From: Clostridiales bacterium
GTDB taxonomy: Bacteria > Bacillota > Clostridia > Oscillospirales > Oscillospiraceae
Direction of reading: 5' to 3'
DNA length: 49,769 nucleotides
NCBI GenBank assembly: GCA_022786995.1
Contig: JALFUW010000101.1
Span: 1-49,769 of the forward strand
A program made the position numbers and the translations under genes. The notes beneath the pieces were generated by a model, which saw nothing but the letters and a program-made list of their open reading frames with translations, did no database searches and was not told the origin of the DNA. How positions within the stretch are numbered: position 1 is the stretch's first letter; every line of letters begins with the position of its first letter. Of this stretch, positions 1 to 7,573 are shown in pieces.

Positions 1-39
1 AGAATTGAAGTTTTTAATATGAAGATCATAATGAGACGA

Positions 40-129
40 GATTCTATGATTTTCTATCTCGAAAATCATAGAATCGACAACGCCGTCAGGCGGTGTCTTC
101 TCAATAAAATTAAATAATTTTATTGAGAA
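40..129. repeat. Two adjacent perfect hairpins
   Basis: Two perfect inverted repeats sit side by side: 15-bp arms at 40-54 and 61-75 with a 6-nt loop, and 15-bp arms at 98-112 and 115-129 with a 2-nt loop. The second begins TTCTCAAT and ends ATTGAGAA, like the hairpins at 18096-18127 and 29159-29186. They could be bidirectional terminators of a gene to the left of the window, or copies of a small palindromic repeat. No gene is visible in 1-562. Confidence 0.6.
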
Positions 130-206
130 ATAGTATCAGAAGGAAAAACATATATCAGAGCAAACCATACAGGATAGCTTGTATTCAATTCCTGTTACCA
201 TATTAG

Positions 207-367
207 GGAAGCTCTGAATAAATCGTCTGCGGTTGGACGGCGGATCTTTTGTCCCATCCGTACAGTTCTTAAATTGGGAAATACACCAAGTATTCCTCCA
301 ATTTAAGAACTTTCGGCTGAGCCAAAATCTCTCGCCGCCAACACTTGCTGATTTGTTCAGAGCTTCC
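207..367. mobile_element. MITE-like palindromic element, 161 bp
   Basis: The ends are 18-bp inverted repeats, GGAAGCTCTGAATAAATC on the left and its complement with one mismatch on the right. The palindrome continues inward through GTTGGACGGCGG/CGCCGCCAAC-type arms to a perfect 13-bp stem (265-277 with 298-310). It has no plausible coding capacity, so it fits a non-autonomous MITE mobilised in trans. The flanks show no clear target duplication, and no parent transposase is in the window. Confidence 0.6.
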
Positions 368-450
368 TTATCCTGCACTTCCCACAAGGTCAATGACAAT
401 CCCGCTTCGAATAGGTCTTTACAAACACAGGCAGACAAGATATCATCTGA

Positions 451-475
451 TGGATATGAAATTAATTCATATCCA
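451..475. promoter_or_regulatory. Palindrome upstream of lysR, candidate LysR operator
   Basis: Perfect 10-bp arms TGGATATGAA and TTCATATCCA are separated by ATTAA. The site is about 40 bases upstream of the -10 box at 515-520, near where LysR-type regulators usually bind (around -65). It contains AT-rich T-N11-A-like dyads typical of the family. Binding is inferred, not shown. Confidence 0.5.
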
Positions 476-511
476 TATGTCAAAGATAGTCTACTACATG
501 GCCGGCATCTG

Positions 512-520
512 TGCTATAAT
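512..520 (+). promoter_or_regulatory. Extended -10 promoter of lysR
   Basis: TGC TATAAT at 512-520 is a perfect -10 hexamer with a TGn extension. No good -35 hexamer lies 16-18 bases upstream, as expected for an extended -10 promoter or one needing an activator. It is about 43 bases upstream of the lysR start. Confidence 0.55.
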
Positions 521-562
521 GCACACAACAGATACGGTCATATGAAAGAATGTGAACTGTAA

Positions 563-1486
563 ATGTTGGATATTTCCGTTAAGCAAATGCGATATGCAGT
601 AGAAATCGCGCACTGCGGTTCTATCAACCAGGCAGCGCAAAACCTGTATGTGACCCAGTCCAGCCTGAGCAAGGCTATGAAAGAGTTGGAGAGCACTCTG
701 GGGTATGCCATATTCCAGAGAACCCCCGCCGGAACGACGGTCACGGAAGAAGGGCAGGCATTTCTGGAAATTGCCCGACAGGTTGTCTATAAGCTGGAGG
801 TTCTGGAACGGCAGTCGCAGCAGCGGAACGAACAGCTTGCCGCCATGAAAATATCCATTCCCAGAGCCACCTACATTACCTATGCGTTTACGGAATTTTT
901 CAAGAAGATCCAAAACCGCGAGCAGATTCAGATCAATTTCTCTGAGACAAATTCTCAGGAAGCCATCGACAACATTCTGAGCCGCGGCTTTCAATTGGGA
1001 ATTATCCGATACCCGGAGTTCATGGAGGAGAACACCAGGCGGCTGCTTCACCAGAAGCACCTTCGGGTGCGTCCGATCTGGACGTTTTCCTATATGCTGC
1101 TGGTTTCCGGGGAATCTCCCTTGGCTGCCAAAGACAGGGTTTCTCCGAAGGATCTGATCGGTTATACGGAGCTTGTCCACGGAGACGAGGAAAGCGCGTT
1201 TCTGCCGGAACCCACCGGCGGTGCCGAGCAAAAGCGCATCTACCTGTATGAGCGGGGCAGCCAGTTTGATTTCCTTACCAATGTTCCCGCCACCTATATG
1301 TGGGTGTCGCCCCTGCCGGAAAAGGTATTGCGGCAGCACGGGCTGGTTCAGATTCCCTGCCCGGAAAACCGATATCGGTACAGCGATGTGCTGATTTGTC
1401 ACGAAGACTATCCCCTGACGGGATATGCCAAACAATTTTATGAAATTCTGCTTCAAACCAAGGATGAAATCGATGCCTCTCTTTGA
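563..1486 (+). CDS. LysR-family transcriptional regulator
   Basis: This 307-residue protein has the normal length for a LysR-type regulator. Residues 1-62 form the N-terminal winged helix-turn-helix, with the family pattern GSINQAAQNLYVTQSSLS followed by KELESTLGYAIFQRT. The remaining ~240 residues are the periplasmic-binding-protein-like effector domain (two Rossmann lobes), here poorly conserved, so the ligand is unknown. It acts in the cytoplasm on DNA. The gene is followed after 30 bases by a small same-strand gene that is probably its operon partner and possibly its target. A palindrome and an extended -10 box upstream suggest autoregulation. The ribosome binding site before the ATG is weak. 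Family assignment is secure; target and inducer are not. Confidence 0.9.
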   Translation: MLDISVKQMRYAVEIAHCGSINQAAQNLYVTQSSLSKAMKELESTLGYAIFQRTPAGTTVTEEGQAFLEIARQVVYKLEVLERQSQQRNEQLAAMKISIPRATYITYAFTEFFKKIQNREQIQINFSETNSQEAIDNILSRGFQLGIIRYPEFMEENTRRLLHQKHLRVRPIWTFSYMLLVSGESPLAAKDRVSPKDLIGYTELVHGDEESAFLPEPTGGAEQKRIYLYERGSQFDFLTNVPATYMWVSPLPEKVLRQHGLVQIPCPENRYRYSDVLICHEDYPLTGYAKQFYEILLQTKDEIDASL

Positions 1487-1516
1487 AGCTCCCATCGATA
1501 GAAAGAAGATGCCGAA

Positions 1517-1891
1517 ATGAAAGAAACCAATGTTACCTTACACCCCGTATTTTCGCTGCATGGCTATGCCATGAATCTTCCCGAAAATTCCGGGAAGCAC
1601 ACCTATCGCTTCCGGGTGCAGTCCGGCGATATTGAGATTCATCACCATAGCTACGACGGCATTGCCGGTCTGTGGTGTCTGCCTCCGGAATCCGGCGATC
1701 AGGAGACCATTGTCCTTCACAGCGGCGAGGAGGCCGTCATCACGATTGACAGCCGTGTTCATGACTGCGAGCCGGACTACGTGGAAATCGCAAACAGCCA
1801 TTACGCAAAACGGGCTGTCTTTTCCTATCAGGAGCTCCGCAGGGAAGCCGGCTGCTTAGCATCCGACGGGACGGAGCAGCTGGCATCCTGA
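1517..1891 (+). CDS. Small conserved-hypothetical protein, operon partner of lysR
   Basis: The 124-residue product has no signal peptide or membrane segment. It is rich in beta-strand-like stretches (RFRVQSGDIEIHHHSYDG, ETIVLHSGEEAVITIDSRV) with a run of three histidines near residue 43, which would suit a small beta-barrel or cupin-like fold. That is only an impression; I do not recognise the family. It begins 30 bases after lysR on the same strand and ends just before a strong hairpin, so the two genes probably share a transcript. The first ATG with continuous codon bias was taken as start. The Shine-Dalgarno is poor (AAGAAG). Confidence 0.65.
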   Translation: MKETNVTLHPVFSLHGYAMNLPENSGKHTYRFRVQSGDIEIHHHSYDGIAGLWCLPPESGDQETIVLHSGEEAVITIDSRVHDCEPDYVEIANSHYAKRAVFSYQELRREAGCLASDGTEQLAS

Positions 1892-1934
1892 TACGAAATA
1901 CCCCTGTCAATCGGCGTCCCATTCGCATAAATAC

Positions 1935-1967
1935 GCCCCCTGTTTTCAAAAAGTGAAAACAGGGGGC
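1935..1967. terminator. Terminator hairpin after the lysR operon
   Basis: Perfect 13-bp stem GCCCCCTGTTTTC / GAAAACAGGGGGC with a 7-nt loop. The downstream side is pyrimidine-rich rather than a clean T run, so intrinsic termination is probable but not certain. Confidence 0.6.
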
Positions 1968-2210
1968 TTGCCTTTCTTCCCATCAGCACCGCATTCCAGT
2001 GGATTTTTACGCTTCTGTTATGGTACGCGGACAAAATCATGCCGTCTGTCCTCCACGGAATATACCTATACCGCCCCGCCCCAAATTAAGAGAAAAAGTC
2101 GTTGCGGCGCAAGGACTTTTATCAGTTTTGTTTCTCTTTGCGCAAGTCGTTTTTTCATTTGTCAAGCTCATTTCCGTAGGACGCTCTCGATCTCCATTGC
2201 AAAAAGTAGA

Positions 2211-2246
2211 AAAAACCCGGAAATCCAGAGGAATCCCCGGGTTTTT
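2211..2246. terminator. Bidirectional terminator-like hairpin
   Basis: Arms AAAAACCCGG (2211-2220) and CCGGGTTTTT (2237-2246) surround a 16-nt loop. T runs on both strands make it usable in both directions. The bases 1968-2290 around it hold no gene that I can support. Confidence 0.55.
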
Positions 2247-2294
2247 CCAGCAAAGCAGCCGGGACAATTTTGCGGCAGAATCAATGCGCAATCC

Positions 2295-2396
2295 TCATTC
2301 CTTAGCGGCGGGATATTCGGTACACAGCAGATGGTATGGCGCTTCGTCCTCCTCGATGGCGGAGAACCGGCCCATGGGAGGGACGTCATATTGCAT
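2295..2396 (-). other. 33-codon ORF in the gene graveyard
   Basis: A short reading frame starts with ATG at 2396 and ends with TGA at 2295. The product begins MQYDVPPMGRF and ends YPAAKE, is acidic and has ordinary codon use for this genome. It follows the sortase fragment by about 16 bases on the same strand. It may be a real small protein or the end of an element-encoded gene. I do not recognise it. Confidence 0.3.
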
Positions 2397-2412
2397 GGAT
2401 TTCGTTAACGGC

Positions 2413-2525
2413 TTAGGAATCTTCCCGGACAAATCGTACGGTAACACGGGTCTGCCCGCCAACGGTGCAGGTGAACAGGGTCAAATCCCAGTCTCCCGCT
2501 TCCCGAGATAGAAGCTTACCAAATC
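2413..2525 (-). pseudogene. Sortase, C-terminal fragment
   Basis: The minus strand reads LLSREAGDWDLTLFTCTVGG, then QTRVTVRFVRE and a stop. This matches the end of a sortase, including the TLxTC motif with the catalytic cysteine and the downstream arginine. Everything N-terminal is missing: an in-frame stop lies only a few codons upstream, beyond about 2530. Sortases of this type commonly travel with conjugative elements or pilus loci. Other remnants around it support a decayed mobile element. The fragment is too short for class assignment and is surely non-functional. Confidence 0.6.
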
Positions 2526-2770
2526 GCCCTTTCAGGACTGGTCATTCACTTTTCTGAGCAGCTTCCTGTTCTATGAGGATGACGAGGAAATGGACGAAGA
2601 CATCCGTAACATTTACCGGCAGGGCATGGCGGCGTTTGGAGGAATCGCACCGAACTACCACATCGAGTTATGGGAGCGGCCCACCATTGTTTGGGATTTT
2701 CATTCCCCGCTGCTGGCGATCCAGATGATGTTCAGCTTCATGCTGGTCGATGAAACTTCCAGTCTGCGGC
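2512..2770 (+). pseudogene. Fragment of an uncharacterised protein, plus strand
   Basis: From about 2521 the plus strand is open and reads like real protein: DWSFTFLSSFLFYEDDEE, then IELWERPTIVWDFHSPLL and MMFSFMLVDE. It then continues past SLRLC into sequence that is really the antisense of a histidine kinase fragment. I recall similar proteins in Clostridia that continue with a small cysteine cluster after LRLC, but cannot name a family with confidence. It lacks its beginning (stop codon at 2509) and its end, so it is a broken internal fragment. Confidence 0.4.
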
Positions 2771-2965
2771 TGTGCAACCCGGACAGAAACCGTGCCGCTG
2801 GCGGGGGTAAACTTGATGGCATTGGACAGCAGGTTCAGCAGCACCTGATTCAGCCGGGTCTTATCGCAGAATACATCCTCATCGGTCACATCCATCACAT
2901 CCATATACAGCTCCAGCTGCTTGGCGTGAATCTGACCACTGATGATGGTTTTGATGTCATGGAGG
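2740..2965 (-). pseudogene. Sensor histidine kinase fragment (HATPase N-box)
   Basis: The minus-strand translation contains IISGQIHAKQLELYMDVMDV, then DKTRLNQVLLNLLSNAIKFT and PASGTVSVRVAQ. This is the end of the dimerisation region and the N-box of the ATP-binding domain of a hybrid-type histidine kinase, with the conserved asparagine in LLSNAIKFT. The G1, F and G2 boxes, the phosphorylated histidine and all sensor domains are absent. It is abutted by unrelated coding sequence on the other strand, so it is a rearrangement remnant. Confidence 0.75.
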
Positions 2966-2976
2966 ATAAGCTGACG

Positions 2977-3018
2977 AATCCTCCTACCCTCAGGAATGAG
3001 AGGGTAGGAGGATTTTTT
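2977..3018 (+). terminator. Strong intrinsic terminator
   Basis: Perfect 15-bp stem AATCCTCCTACCCTC / GAGGGTAGGAGGATT with an 8-nt loop, followed by TTTTTT at 3013-3018. It probably belonged to a gene that has since been lost. Confidence 0.8.
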
Positions 3019-3036
3019 CGTAATTATTCAAAATAA

Positions 3037-3342
3037 GGCTTGACAAAAGCATCATTTCGTGCGGCCATTTTGCTAACGCCGGTTGCAAAACTCACTATGT
3101 ACAACTTCTGCGAGATGATTACCCGATCCGTAGTCATTCAACAAAAGCAGAGAAAATACGCATATAAGGTAAATTTCTCCGATGCAGTACACATTAGTCT
3201 GCAATTCTTTCTTGGCGCAGTCCCTCCACCCATTCTTGAAGCCATGCTTATGAAGTATATCTCGCCCATTCGCCCCGGTCGAAAAGATACTCGTAAGCTA
3301 ACACAGAAACCTTCTGTCAGCTTCACATATAGAGTAGCATAA
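3037..3342 (+). pseudogene. IS4-type transposase, C-terminal remnant
   Basis: The frame is open from 3037 and reads MYNFCEMITRSVV, YAYKVNFSDAVHISLQFFLG, then YISPIRPGRKD and PSVSFTYRVA before the stop. This is the C-terminal part of IS4-family DDE transposases common in Clostridia, as I remember their conserved endings. The catalytic DDE core is entirely missing, and a stop codon stands in frame at 3034. No terminal inverted repeats could be matched around it. It is a dead fragment and supports past mobile-element activity beside the tRNA-Val locus. Confidence 0.65.
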
Positions 3343-3470
3343 TCTTTCTGGTTTGAATAGTCTTTTTCAAGCGGATTTCTCAATCCGCTCTGTTGTCATG
3401 CTCTGATTGCAGAAAAACAGCAAGCAACTTCGCTTTTGTTTCATTGCTCGCTAACTCCCTTGAATAGATT

Positions 3471-3501
3471 AATGCCGCCTAGCTGTTAACTAAGCGGCAT
3501 T
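3471..3501. terminator. Hairpin downstream of tRNA-Val copy A
   Basis: Arms AATGCCGC and GCGGCATT, extended by TAG/CTA, surround a short loop. There is no T run on either side, so its role as terminator is uncertain. Bases 3343-3525 hold no gene that I can support. Confidence 0.4.
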
Positions 3502-3649
3502 GACCCCGAGGGTGTGGCTTTTTGCTGGTGGACGATATAGGACTCGATTAGATTATGGAGTCGGCGTCGTCGAGCCGCCGCCGAGTGACAGTCCACAGGA
3601 CTGTCACATTCAGATGGGTTCGAGTCCTATATCAAGTAAAAAAGAAAAA

Positions 3650-3665
3650 CCATCCAAAGGGATGG
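3650..3665 (-). terminator. Terminator of tRNA-Val copy A
   Basis: Stem CCATCC/GGATGG with a 4-nt loop. On the minus strand it is followed by a T-rich tract (complement of 3632-3649). Confidence 0.8.
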
Positions 3666-3676
3666 CTTCTCCTTTT

Positions 3677-3753
3677 TGGTGGACGATATAGGACTCGAAC
3701 CTATGACCTTCCGCACGTCAAGCGGATGCTCTAGCCAGCTGAGCTAATCGTCC
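3677..3753 (-). tRNA. tRNA-Val (GAC), copy A
   Basis: Seventy-seven bases including an encoded CCA fold as a cloverleaf: acceptor GGACGAT/ATCGTCC, D-stem GCTC/GAGC, anticodon stem TCCGC/GCGGA, loop TTGACGT with anticodon GAC, T-stem ATAGG/CCTAT with TTCGAGT loop. Codon read is GUC (valine). Sequence is identical to the copy at 14866-14942. Confidence 0.95.
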
Positions 3754-3778
3754 ATAGGCGCTTGTACAGCGCCTGATT

Positions 3779-3807
3779 AGTATACATGAGATAGGACATT
3801 TTGTCAA
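3779..3807 (-). promoter_or_regulatory. Promoter of tRNA-Val copy A
   Basis: On the minus strand TTGACA (complement of 3802-3807) and TATACT (complement of 3779-3784) are separated by 17 bases. This is a near-consensus sigma-A promoter about 25 bases before the tRNA. Confidence 0.85.
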
Positions 3808-3814
3808 GCATTTT

Positions 3815-4399
3815 TTACCGTTTCTGACAAAACAGGCCGTGTCGATTGCAATACCAGTATAGCAGGCCGTGGCCCCGGAGCTGCATCCGGGCCTGGGCAT
3901 CCCCCTCGGGATAGAATTTCACCAGCCGGATGCGGTCTGTGGTGACGAAGGCCGTGAAGGAGATGTAGTGCTCCTTGGTCATGGGATGGCGGACGGTGAG
4001 ATAGTGCTCATCTTCCACGGATTCGACCGTCAGCGCATGGCTTTCGTCGGCATCTTCCGCTTCCAGCGCAGGCAGCGTCACGCCGCAGCAGCTGAGCATG
4101 GCATCTCCAAAGCCCCACAGCACGTTGCCGCAGACCGGGCAGACATAGAATTTGGCCCGCAGCAGATTGCTGGAACGGTTGCGATTGGTGATCTGCTCCC
4201 CGTTCATCAATTCGATAACGGAAACCCCCAGCGCCTGACTCAGGGGCTGCAGCAGAGAGATATCCGGCAAGCCCTTGGCGGTTTCCCACTTGGAGACAGT
4301 CTTGCTGCTGACGCCGATTCTATCCCCAAGCTCCGCCTGAGTCATGTGCTTGGCTTCCCGCAGCAGCTTAATCGTATTTCCTGTGACATAGGTGTTCAT
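3815..4399 (-). CDS. XRE-type regulator fused to a desulfoferrodoxin-like iron domain
   Basis: The 194-residue protein has two parts. Residues 7-65 are a Cro/C1-type helix-turn-helix (MTQAELGDRIGVSSKTVSKW). Residues 83-194 resemble a full desulfoferrodoxin. A desulforedoxin-like knuckle is seen at C87-P-V-C90 and C104-C105. The five expected ligands of a superoxide reductase Fe(His)4Cys centre follow: H121, H138 (RHPM), H144 (EHYI), C184 and H187 (CNRHGLF). The protein may sense superoxide, oxygen or iron through this centre, or be a reductase tethered to DNA; both are inferences. Start was set at the ATG at 4399 because AAGGAAG lies ten bases upstream. A longer frame to 4423 lacks such a site. 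The gene stands alone downstream of capA. Confidence 0.85.
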   Translation of the reverse strand: MNTYVTGNTIKLLREAKHMTQAELGDRIGVSSKTVSKWETAKGLPDISLLQPLSQALGVSVIELMNGEQITNRNRSSNLLRAKFYVCPVCGNVLWGFGDAMLSCCGVTLPALEAEDADESHALTVESVEDEHYLTVRHPMTKEHYISFTAFVTTDRIRLVKFYPEGDAQARMQLRGHGLLYWYCNRHGLFCQKR

Positions 4400-4508
4400 T
4401 GCGGTCACTTCCTTTCCAATCACAGAATATCATGGAAATGACCATCCGACAACCTACGCTCCGTAGGACAGCCAGTGGCTGCGGACAATGCGGTCGGCAG
4501 GGCCGACA

Positions 4509-4561
4509 GCCAATGCGTTACGGACATTGGCAATCGTCCAACATCCTTAGGGCCCCTCGAC
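4509..4561 (-). repeat. 53-bp intergenic repeat, copy B
   Basis: On the minus strand it begins GTCGAGGGGCCC and ends ACGCATTGGC. It matches copies at 22219-22271 (plus) and 29072-29124 (minus) over the same 53-bp length. The rest of 4440-4621 is similar GC-rich palindromic intergenic sequence without a gene. Confidence 0.75.
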
Positions 4562-4621
4562 AAGTTATGCAAGCTGCCCTACCACTACATTCCCCTTTAT
4601 CTGCCGTAGGGGGCTGGGGTC

Positions 4622-6100
4622 TTACGCCGCTTCGGGAAGGGTTTCGACTGTCTCGGCTATGGTTTCCGCAGGCGCTTCCGTTTCCAGCCATTCAGGGTGG
4701 TTGGGAAGATCCAGATAATACTGCTCCCGGTCGGCCCTGGCCTGGGCCAGATCCTCCTGGCAGGTTTTGAGTCCGTCCCCGATGATTTTCGTTGTGCGCT
4801 CATAGGATTTACCCGCCAGCTTCACCTGATCGGCGCTCATGCCCAGCTCGCCCCACTGGTCTTCGGCTTCCTTGTCCAGCGGCACGATGTTGTATTCCTT
4901 CACGCCGGTGTTGGAGTGCATATTCACCCAGATAGGCAGGGCATTCACATCCGCCACATACACCTTGCCGTCAGAATACTTTTCAAAGGTCACGGTAAAT
5001 AGCACACCGTCCTCGCCGTGGGCACCGGGACAGGCGGAAACGTAGCCATTGCGCTGGTTGGACACGGCATTGCCCAGAGAATAGATGCAGTAGGCTTTGT
5101 GGCCGGGATTTTCCGTACTTTCCAGCACCGCCATGGGCTGCACCACATGGGGATGGCCGCCCACGATCACGTCAAAGCCCATATCGCAGAGCTTCTGGGC
5201 CATCTTGTCCTGAGCCGCGTTCTCGGTGAGCTGATACTCCTGTCCCCAGTGGAGCAGGATCATGGTCACCTCCGCGCCGTCAGCCCTCATGCCCTCCATG
5301 ATGGGGCCGAGTTCATTGTACAGCTTGTCGGGGTTGTTGTTGGCAAAGTAGTTCATCTGGCCCTCGTCCTTCACCGGGGTCAGGCCGTTGAGGGAGAAGG
5401 ATCCGCCGTAATCGGCGTAGGCCCAGGTGTAGCAGACCATGCCGATTTTGATGCCATTCACTTCCACCACGGAGTAGCGGTTTTCCCCGCTGAGCTGGGA
5501 ACCCAGTGTGGCCAGACCGGCATTCCGCACAACCTCGATGGTGCGCTTGATACCGTCGTTCATGGTGTCGCCGGCGTGGTTGTTGGCGGTGAGCAGCATG
5601 TCAAAGCCCGCATCCTTCACCGCGTCGATCAGCGGATCGGGGCAGTTGAAGGCGGGGTTGCCCTGATAGGTGTAGTTGTCACCGCCGAAGGTGGTCTCCA
5701 AATTGGCGATGGCGTAGTCCAGCGAGGACACGGTATCCTTGATGTAGCGGAAAATGGAGGAGAAGTCGTAGCTACCGTCGCTCTGCCGGGCGGTGTCAAA
5801 GACGGGCTTGTGCATCAAAAGGTCGCCCATGGCGCCCACGGTGGCAGTCGCGACAACCTGCTCCACCTCCGGGACCTGCGTGGTGGGAGGCTCTGTTTCC
5901 TCCGCCACCGTAGGAGCCGGTTCCGTCTGCGTGGTCTGGGGCAGCTGCATGGTGTTTTGCGTAGGATTGACGTCCGCTTCTTTATTCACAAGATCGATGC
6001 TCAGATGGATCAGCAGCGCTGTGGCGGCGATCATCAGCACGATCAGCACCGTCAGCACCACGATCACGGCGGTGTTGCCGCGTTTGGGATTCTGGGACAT
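4622..6100 (-). CDS. CapA-family (poly-gamma-glutamate synthesis type) membrane-anchored protein
   Basis: The product is about 492 residues. An N-terminal membrane helix (roughly residues 9-32, rich in V, L, I, A) is followed by a Thr/Pro/Glu-rich linker. The PGA_cap/metallophosphatase-like domain shows the expected blocks: GAMGDLLMH, ANLETTFGG, ANNHAGD, LHWGQEY and GGHPHVVQ. Such proteins are anchored outside the membrane and are thought to act on poly-gamma-glutamate or other surface polymers; substrate here is unknown. Start is at 6100, where AAGGAGGA lies seven bases upstream; a longer frame to 6133 is less likely. It begins 16 bases after alr on the same strand, so it is probably co-transcribed with that cell-wall gene. 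The C-terminus is Glu/Thr-rich. Confidence 0.9.
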   Translation of the reverse strand: MSQNPKRGNTAVIVVLTVLIVLMIAATALLIHLSIDLVNKEADVNPTQNTMQLPQTTQTEPAPTVAEETEPPTTQVPEVEQVVATATVGAMGDLLMHKPVFDTARQSDGSYDFSSIFRYIKDTVSSLDYAIANLETTFGGDNYTYQGNPAFNCPDPLIDAVKDAGFDMLLTANNHAGDTMNDGIKRTIEVVRNAGLATLGSQLSGENRYSVVEVNGIKIGMVCYTWAYADYGGSFSLNGLTPVKDEGQMNYFANNNPDKLYNELGPIMEGMRADGAEVTMILLHWGQEYQLTENAAQDKMAQKLCDMGFDVIVGGHPHVVQPMAVLESTENPGHKAYCIYSLGNAVSNQRNGYVSACPGAHGEDGVLFTVTFEKYSDGKVYVADVNALPIWVNMHSNTGVKEYNIVPLDKEAEDQWGELGMSADQVKLAGKSYERTTKIIGDGLKTCQEDLAQARADREQYYLDLPNHPEWLETEAPAETIAETVETLPEAA

Positions 6101-6116
6101 TGGGGATCCTCCTTCA

Positions 6117-7286
6117 TTACAGGTATGTGTCAAGTAAATAGTGGACGGTGTGGTCCATGTGACCGTCCTTCATGTACAGCCGGGGTACCCGGCGGCTGAT
6201 GCCGCAGACAAATTCATAGTTAAAGCTGTCAGCCCGGGCGGCGATTTCTTCCACGGTGATGGTCTCGCCTCCATCTGTGCCGATCAGGGTGACCTGATCG
6301 CCCACGGTGACGCCGGGGATGGCAGTCACATCCACCATCATCTGATCCATGCAGATTCTGCCCAGAATCGGGGCCTTCTGCCCCCGGATCAGCACGTGGA
6401 ACCTGCCGGACAGGTTCCGGCGGTAGCCGTCGGCGTAGCCCACGGGAATGGTTGCCACCACGGTGTCAGCTTTGGTAACATAGGTGCCGCCGTAGCTGAT
6501 CTCCCGCCCGGCGGGCAGAGTTTTGACGTGGCTGACCCGGCTGAGCCATTGCAGCGCCGGGCGCAGGGACAGAAGCCTCGGATCCACCTCATCGCTGGGG
6601 TACAGGCCGTAGGTGATGATGCCGGAACGGGCCATCTCGTAGGGGGTTTTGAAATTCATCAGGCCGGCGGAGTTATTCAGGTGCCGGATGGGGATGTTCA
6701 CGCCCCGCTTCCGGAGCATGTCATCAAAGGCGGCAAACCGCTCCGCCTGCTGTTTCGCTCTCGTCAGATCGGCACAGTCTGCGGTGGCAAAGTGGCTGAA
6801 CAAGCCCTCGGCGTACAGCCCGGGCAGTCCGGCAATCTCCGCACAGATATCCGCGTCACGTTCCGTTACCTGAAAACCGATGCGGCTCATGCCGGTGTCC
6901 ACGGCGAAGTGGAACCGTGCGGGCAGCTGTGCCGCCTGTGCTGCCTGAGACAGGGCCAGCGCGTCCTCCATGCGGTAAATCGTGGGCCGGATTCCCTCCC
7001 GGATGGCGGTGGGGTAAGCCTCCGCCGGGGTATAGCCCAGCAGCAGAATGGGCTTTGTCAGCCCCGCCTGCCGCAGTTCCATGGCTTCCAAGATGGAGCT
7101 GACGCAGAAGAAGGCGCATTTGTCCTGCAAAAGCCGCGCCACCTGCACGGCACCGTGACCGTAGGCATCGGCCTTGACCACTGCCATGACGGGCACCCCT
7201 GCTTTTTCCCGGATGGCATCCATATTGGATGCCAGGGCATCCATATCCACAACCACTCTTGTGCTGTCAAAATCCACAGAAATCAT
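6117..7286 (-). CDS. alr: Alanine racemase
   Basis: The 389-residue protein is a fold-type III PLP enzyme that interconverts L- and D-alanine for peptidoglycan in the cytoplasm. The PLP lysine is K38 in AVVKADAYGHGA, and the second catalytic base is Y265 in REISYGGTYVT. Further family blocks are HFAVDTGMSRIGF, HLNNSAGLM, IPVGYADGY and GRICMDQMMVDVT. Length is typical and the domain order (TIM barrel, then beta domain) is intact. It precedes capA by 16 bases. A likely promoter lies just upstream (TAGAAT, complement of 7310-7315). Start codon choice follows AAAGAGAG immediately before the ATG. Confidence 0.97.
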   Translation of the reverse strand: MISVDFDSTRVVVDMDALASNMDAIREKAGVPVMAVVKADAYGHGAVQVARLLQDKCAFFCVSSILEAMELRQAGLTKPILLLGYTPAEAYPTAIREGIRPTIYRMEDALALSQAAQAAQLPARFHFAVDTGMSRIGFQVTERDADICAEIAGLPGLYAEGLFSHFATADCADLTRAKQQAERFAAFDDMLRKRGVNIPIRHLNNSAGLMNFKTPYEMARSGIITYGLYPSDEVDPRLLSLRPALQWLSRVSHVKTLPAGREISYGGTYVTKADTVVATIPVGYADGYRRNLSGRFHVLIRGQKAPILGRICMDQMMVDVTAIPGVTVGDQVTLIGTDGGETITVEEIAARADSFNYEFVCGISRRVPRLYMKDGHMDHTVHYLLDTYL

Positions 7287-7360
7287 CTCTCTTTTTCGGG
7301 ATTATGACCATTCTATCATAAAAGGTAACAAAAGTAAACAAGGAAAGCCTTAAGGTTTTC

Positions 7361-7389
7361 TTGCGATTTTGGGGGATTGGTGGTACAAT
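7361..7389 (+). promoter_or_regulatory. Promoter for the DUF3786 gene pair
   Basis: TTGCGA at 7361-7366 and TACAAT at 7384-7389 are spaced 17 bases apart, about 185 bases upstream of the 7574 start. The transcript leader would contain the palindromic repeat at 7401-7552. Confidence 0.5.
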
Positions 7390-7400
7390 AGGAAAAATGG

Positions 7401-7552
7401 CTTCCCCACTGGGGAAGCTGGCAAAAATCTTTGATTTTTGACTGATGAGGGGCGGGGTTGTCTGCGATCAAGATGGACTCCCGGCGAATTCGAAGCCGGG
7501 CATTCCCTCATCCGTCTCGCCTGTGGCGAGCCACCTTCCCCCAGGGGAAGGC
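7401..7552. repeat. GC-rich palindromic intergenic repeat
   Basis: The ends are small hairpins (CTTCCCC/GGGGAAG at 7401-7417 and a similar one near 7534-7552). Inside are a CAAAAATC/GATTTTTG hairpin at 7422-7440 and the complementary pair TGATGAGGG...CCCTCATCC. The style matches the mosaic at 21990-22320. No coding capacity is visible. Confidence 0.65.
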
Positions 7553-7573
7553 TTGATGGGGAGCGGTGAATAT

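Larger units (their letters stand above)
3526..3753 (-). repeat. 228-bp tRNA-Val duplication unit, copy A
   Basis: Read on the minus strand the unit contains a complete tRNA-Val, a terminator, an inverted copy of the T-arm/acceptor sequence, a hairpin (GACAGTCC/GGACTGTC) and a 22-nt direct copy of the tRNA 3' end through CCA (3526-3547). The same 228-bp arrangement recurs in the opposite orientation at 14866-15093 with about five differences. Direct copies of a tRNA 3' end are what integrases that use tRNA genes leave behind. Confidence 0.85.

Noticed and set aside
136..483. 115-codon minus-strand frame in the AT-rich left end
   Set aside because: It runs through the palindromic MITE-like element and has no ribosome binding site or family resemblance.
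5018..7307. Two long plus-strand frames over capA and alr
   Set aside because: Antisense to genes with complete family motifs and proper ribosome binding sites.
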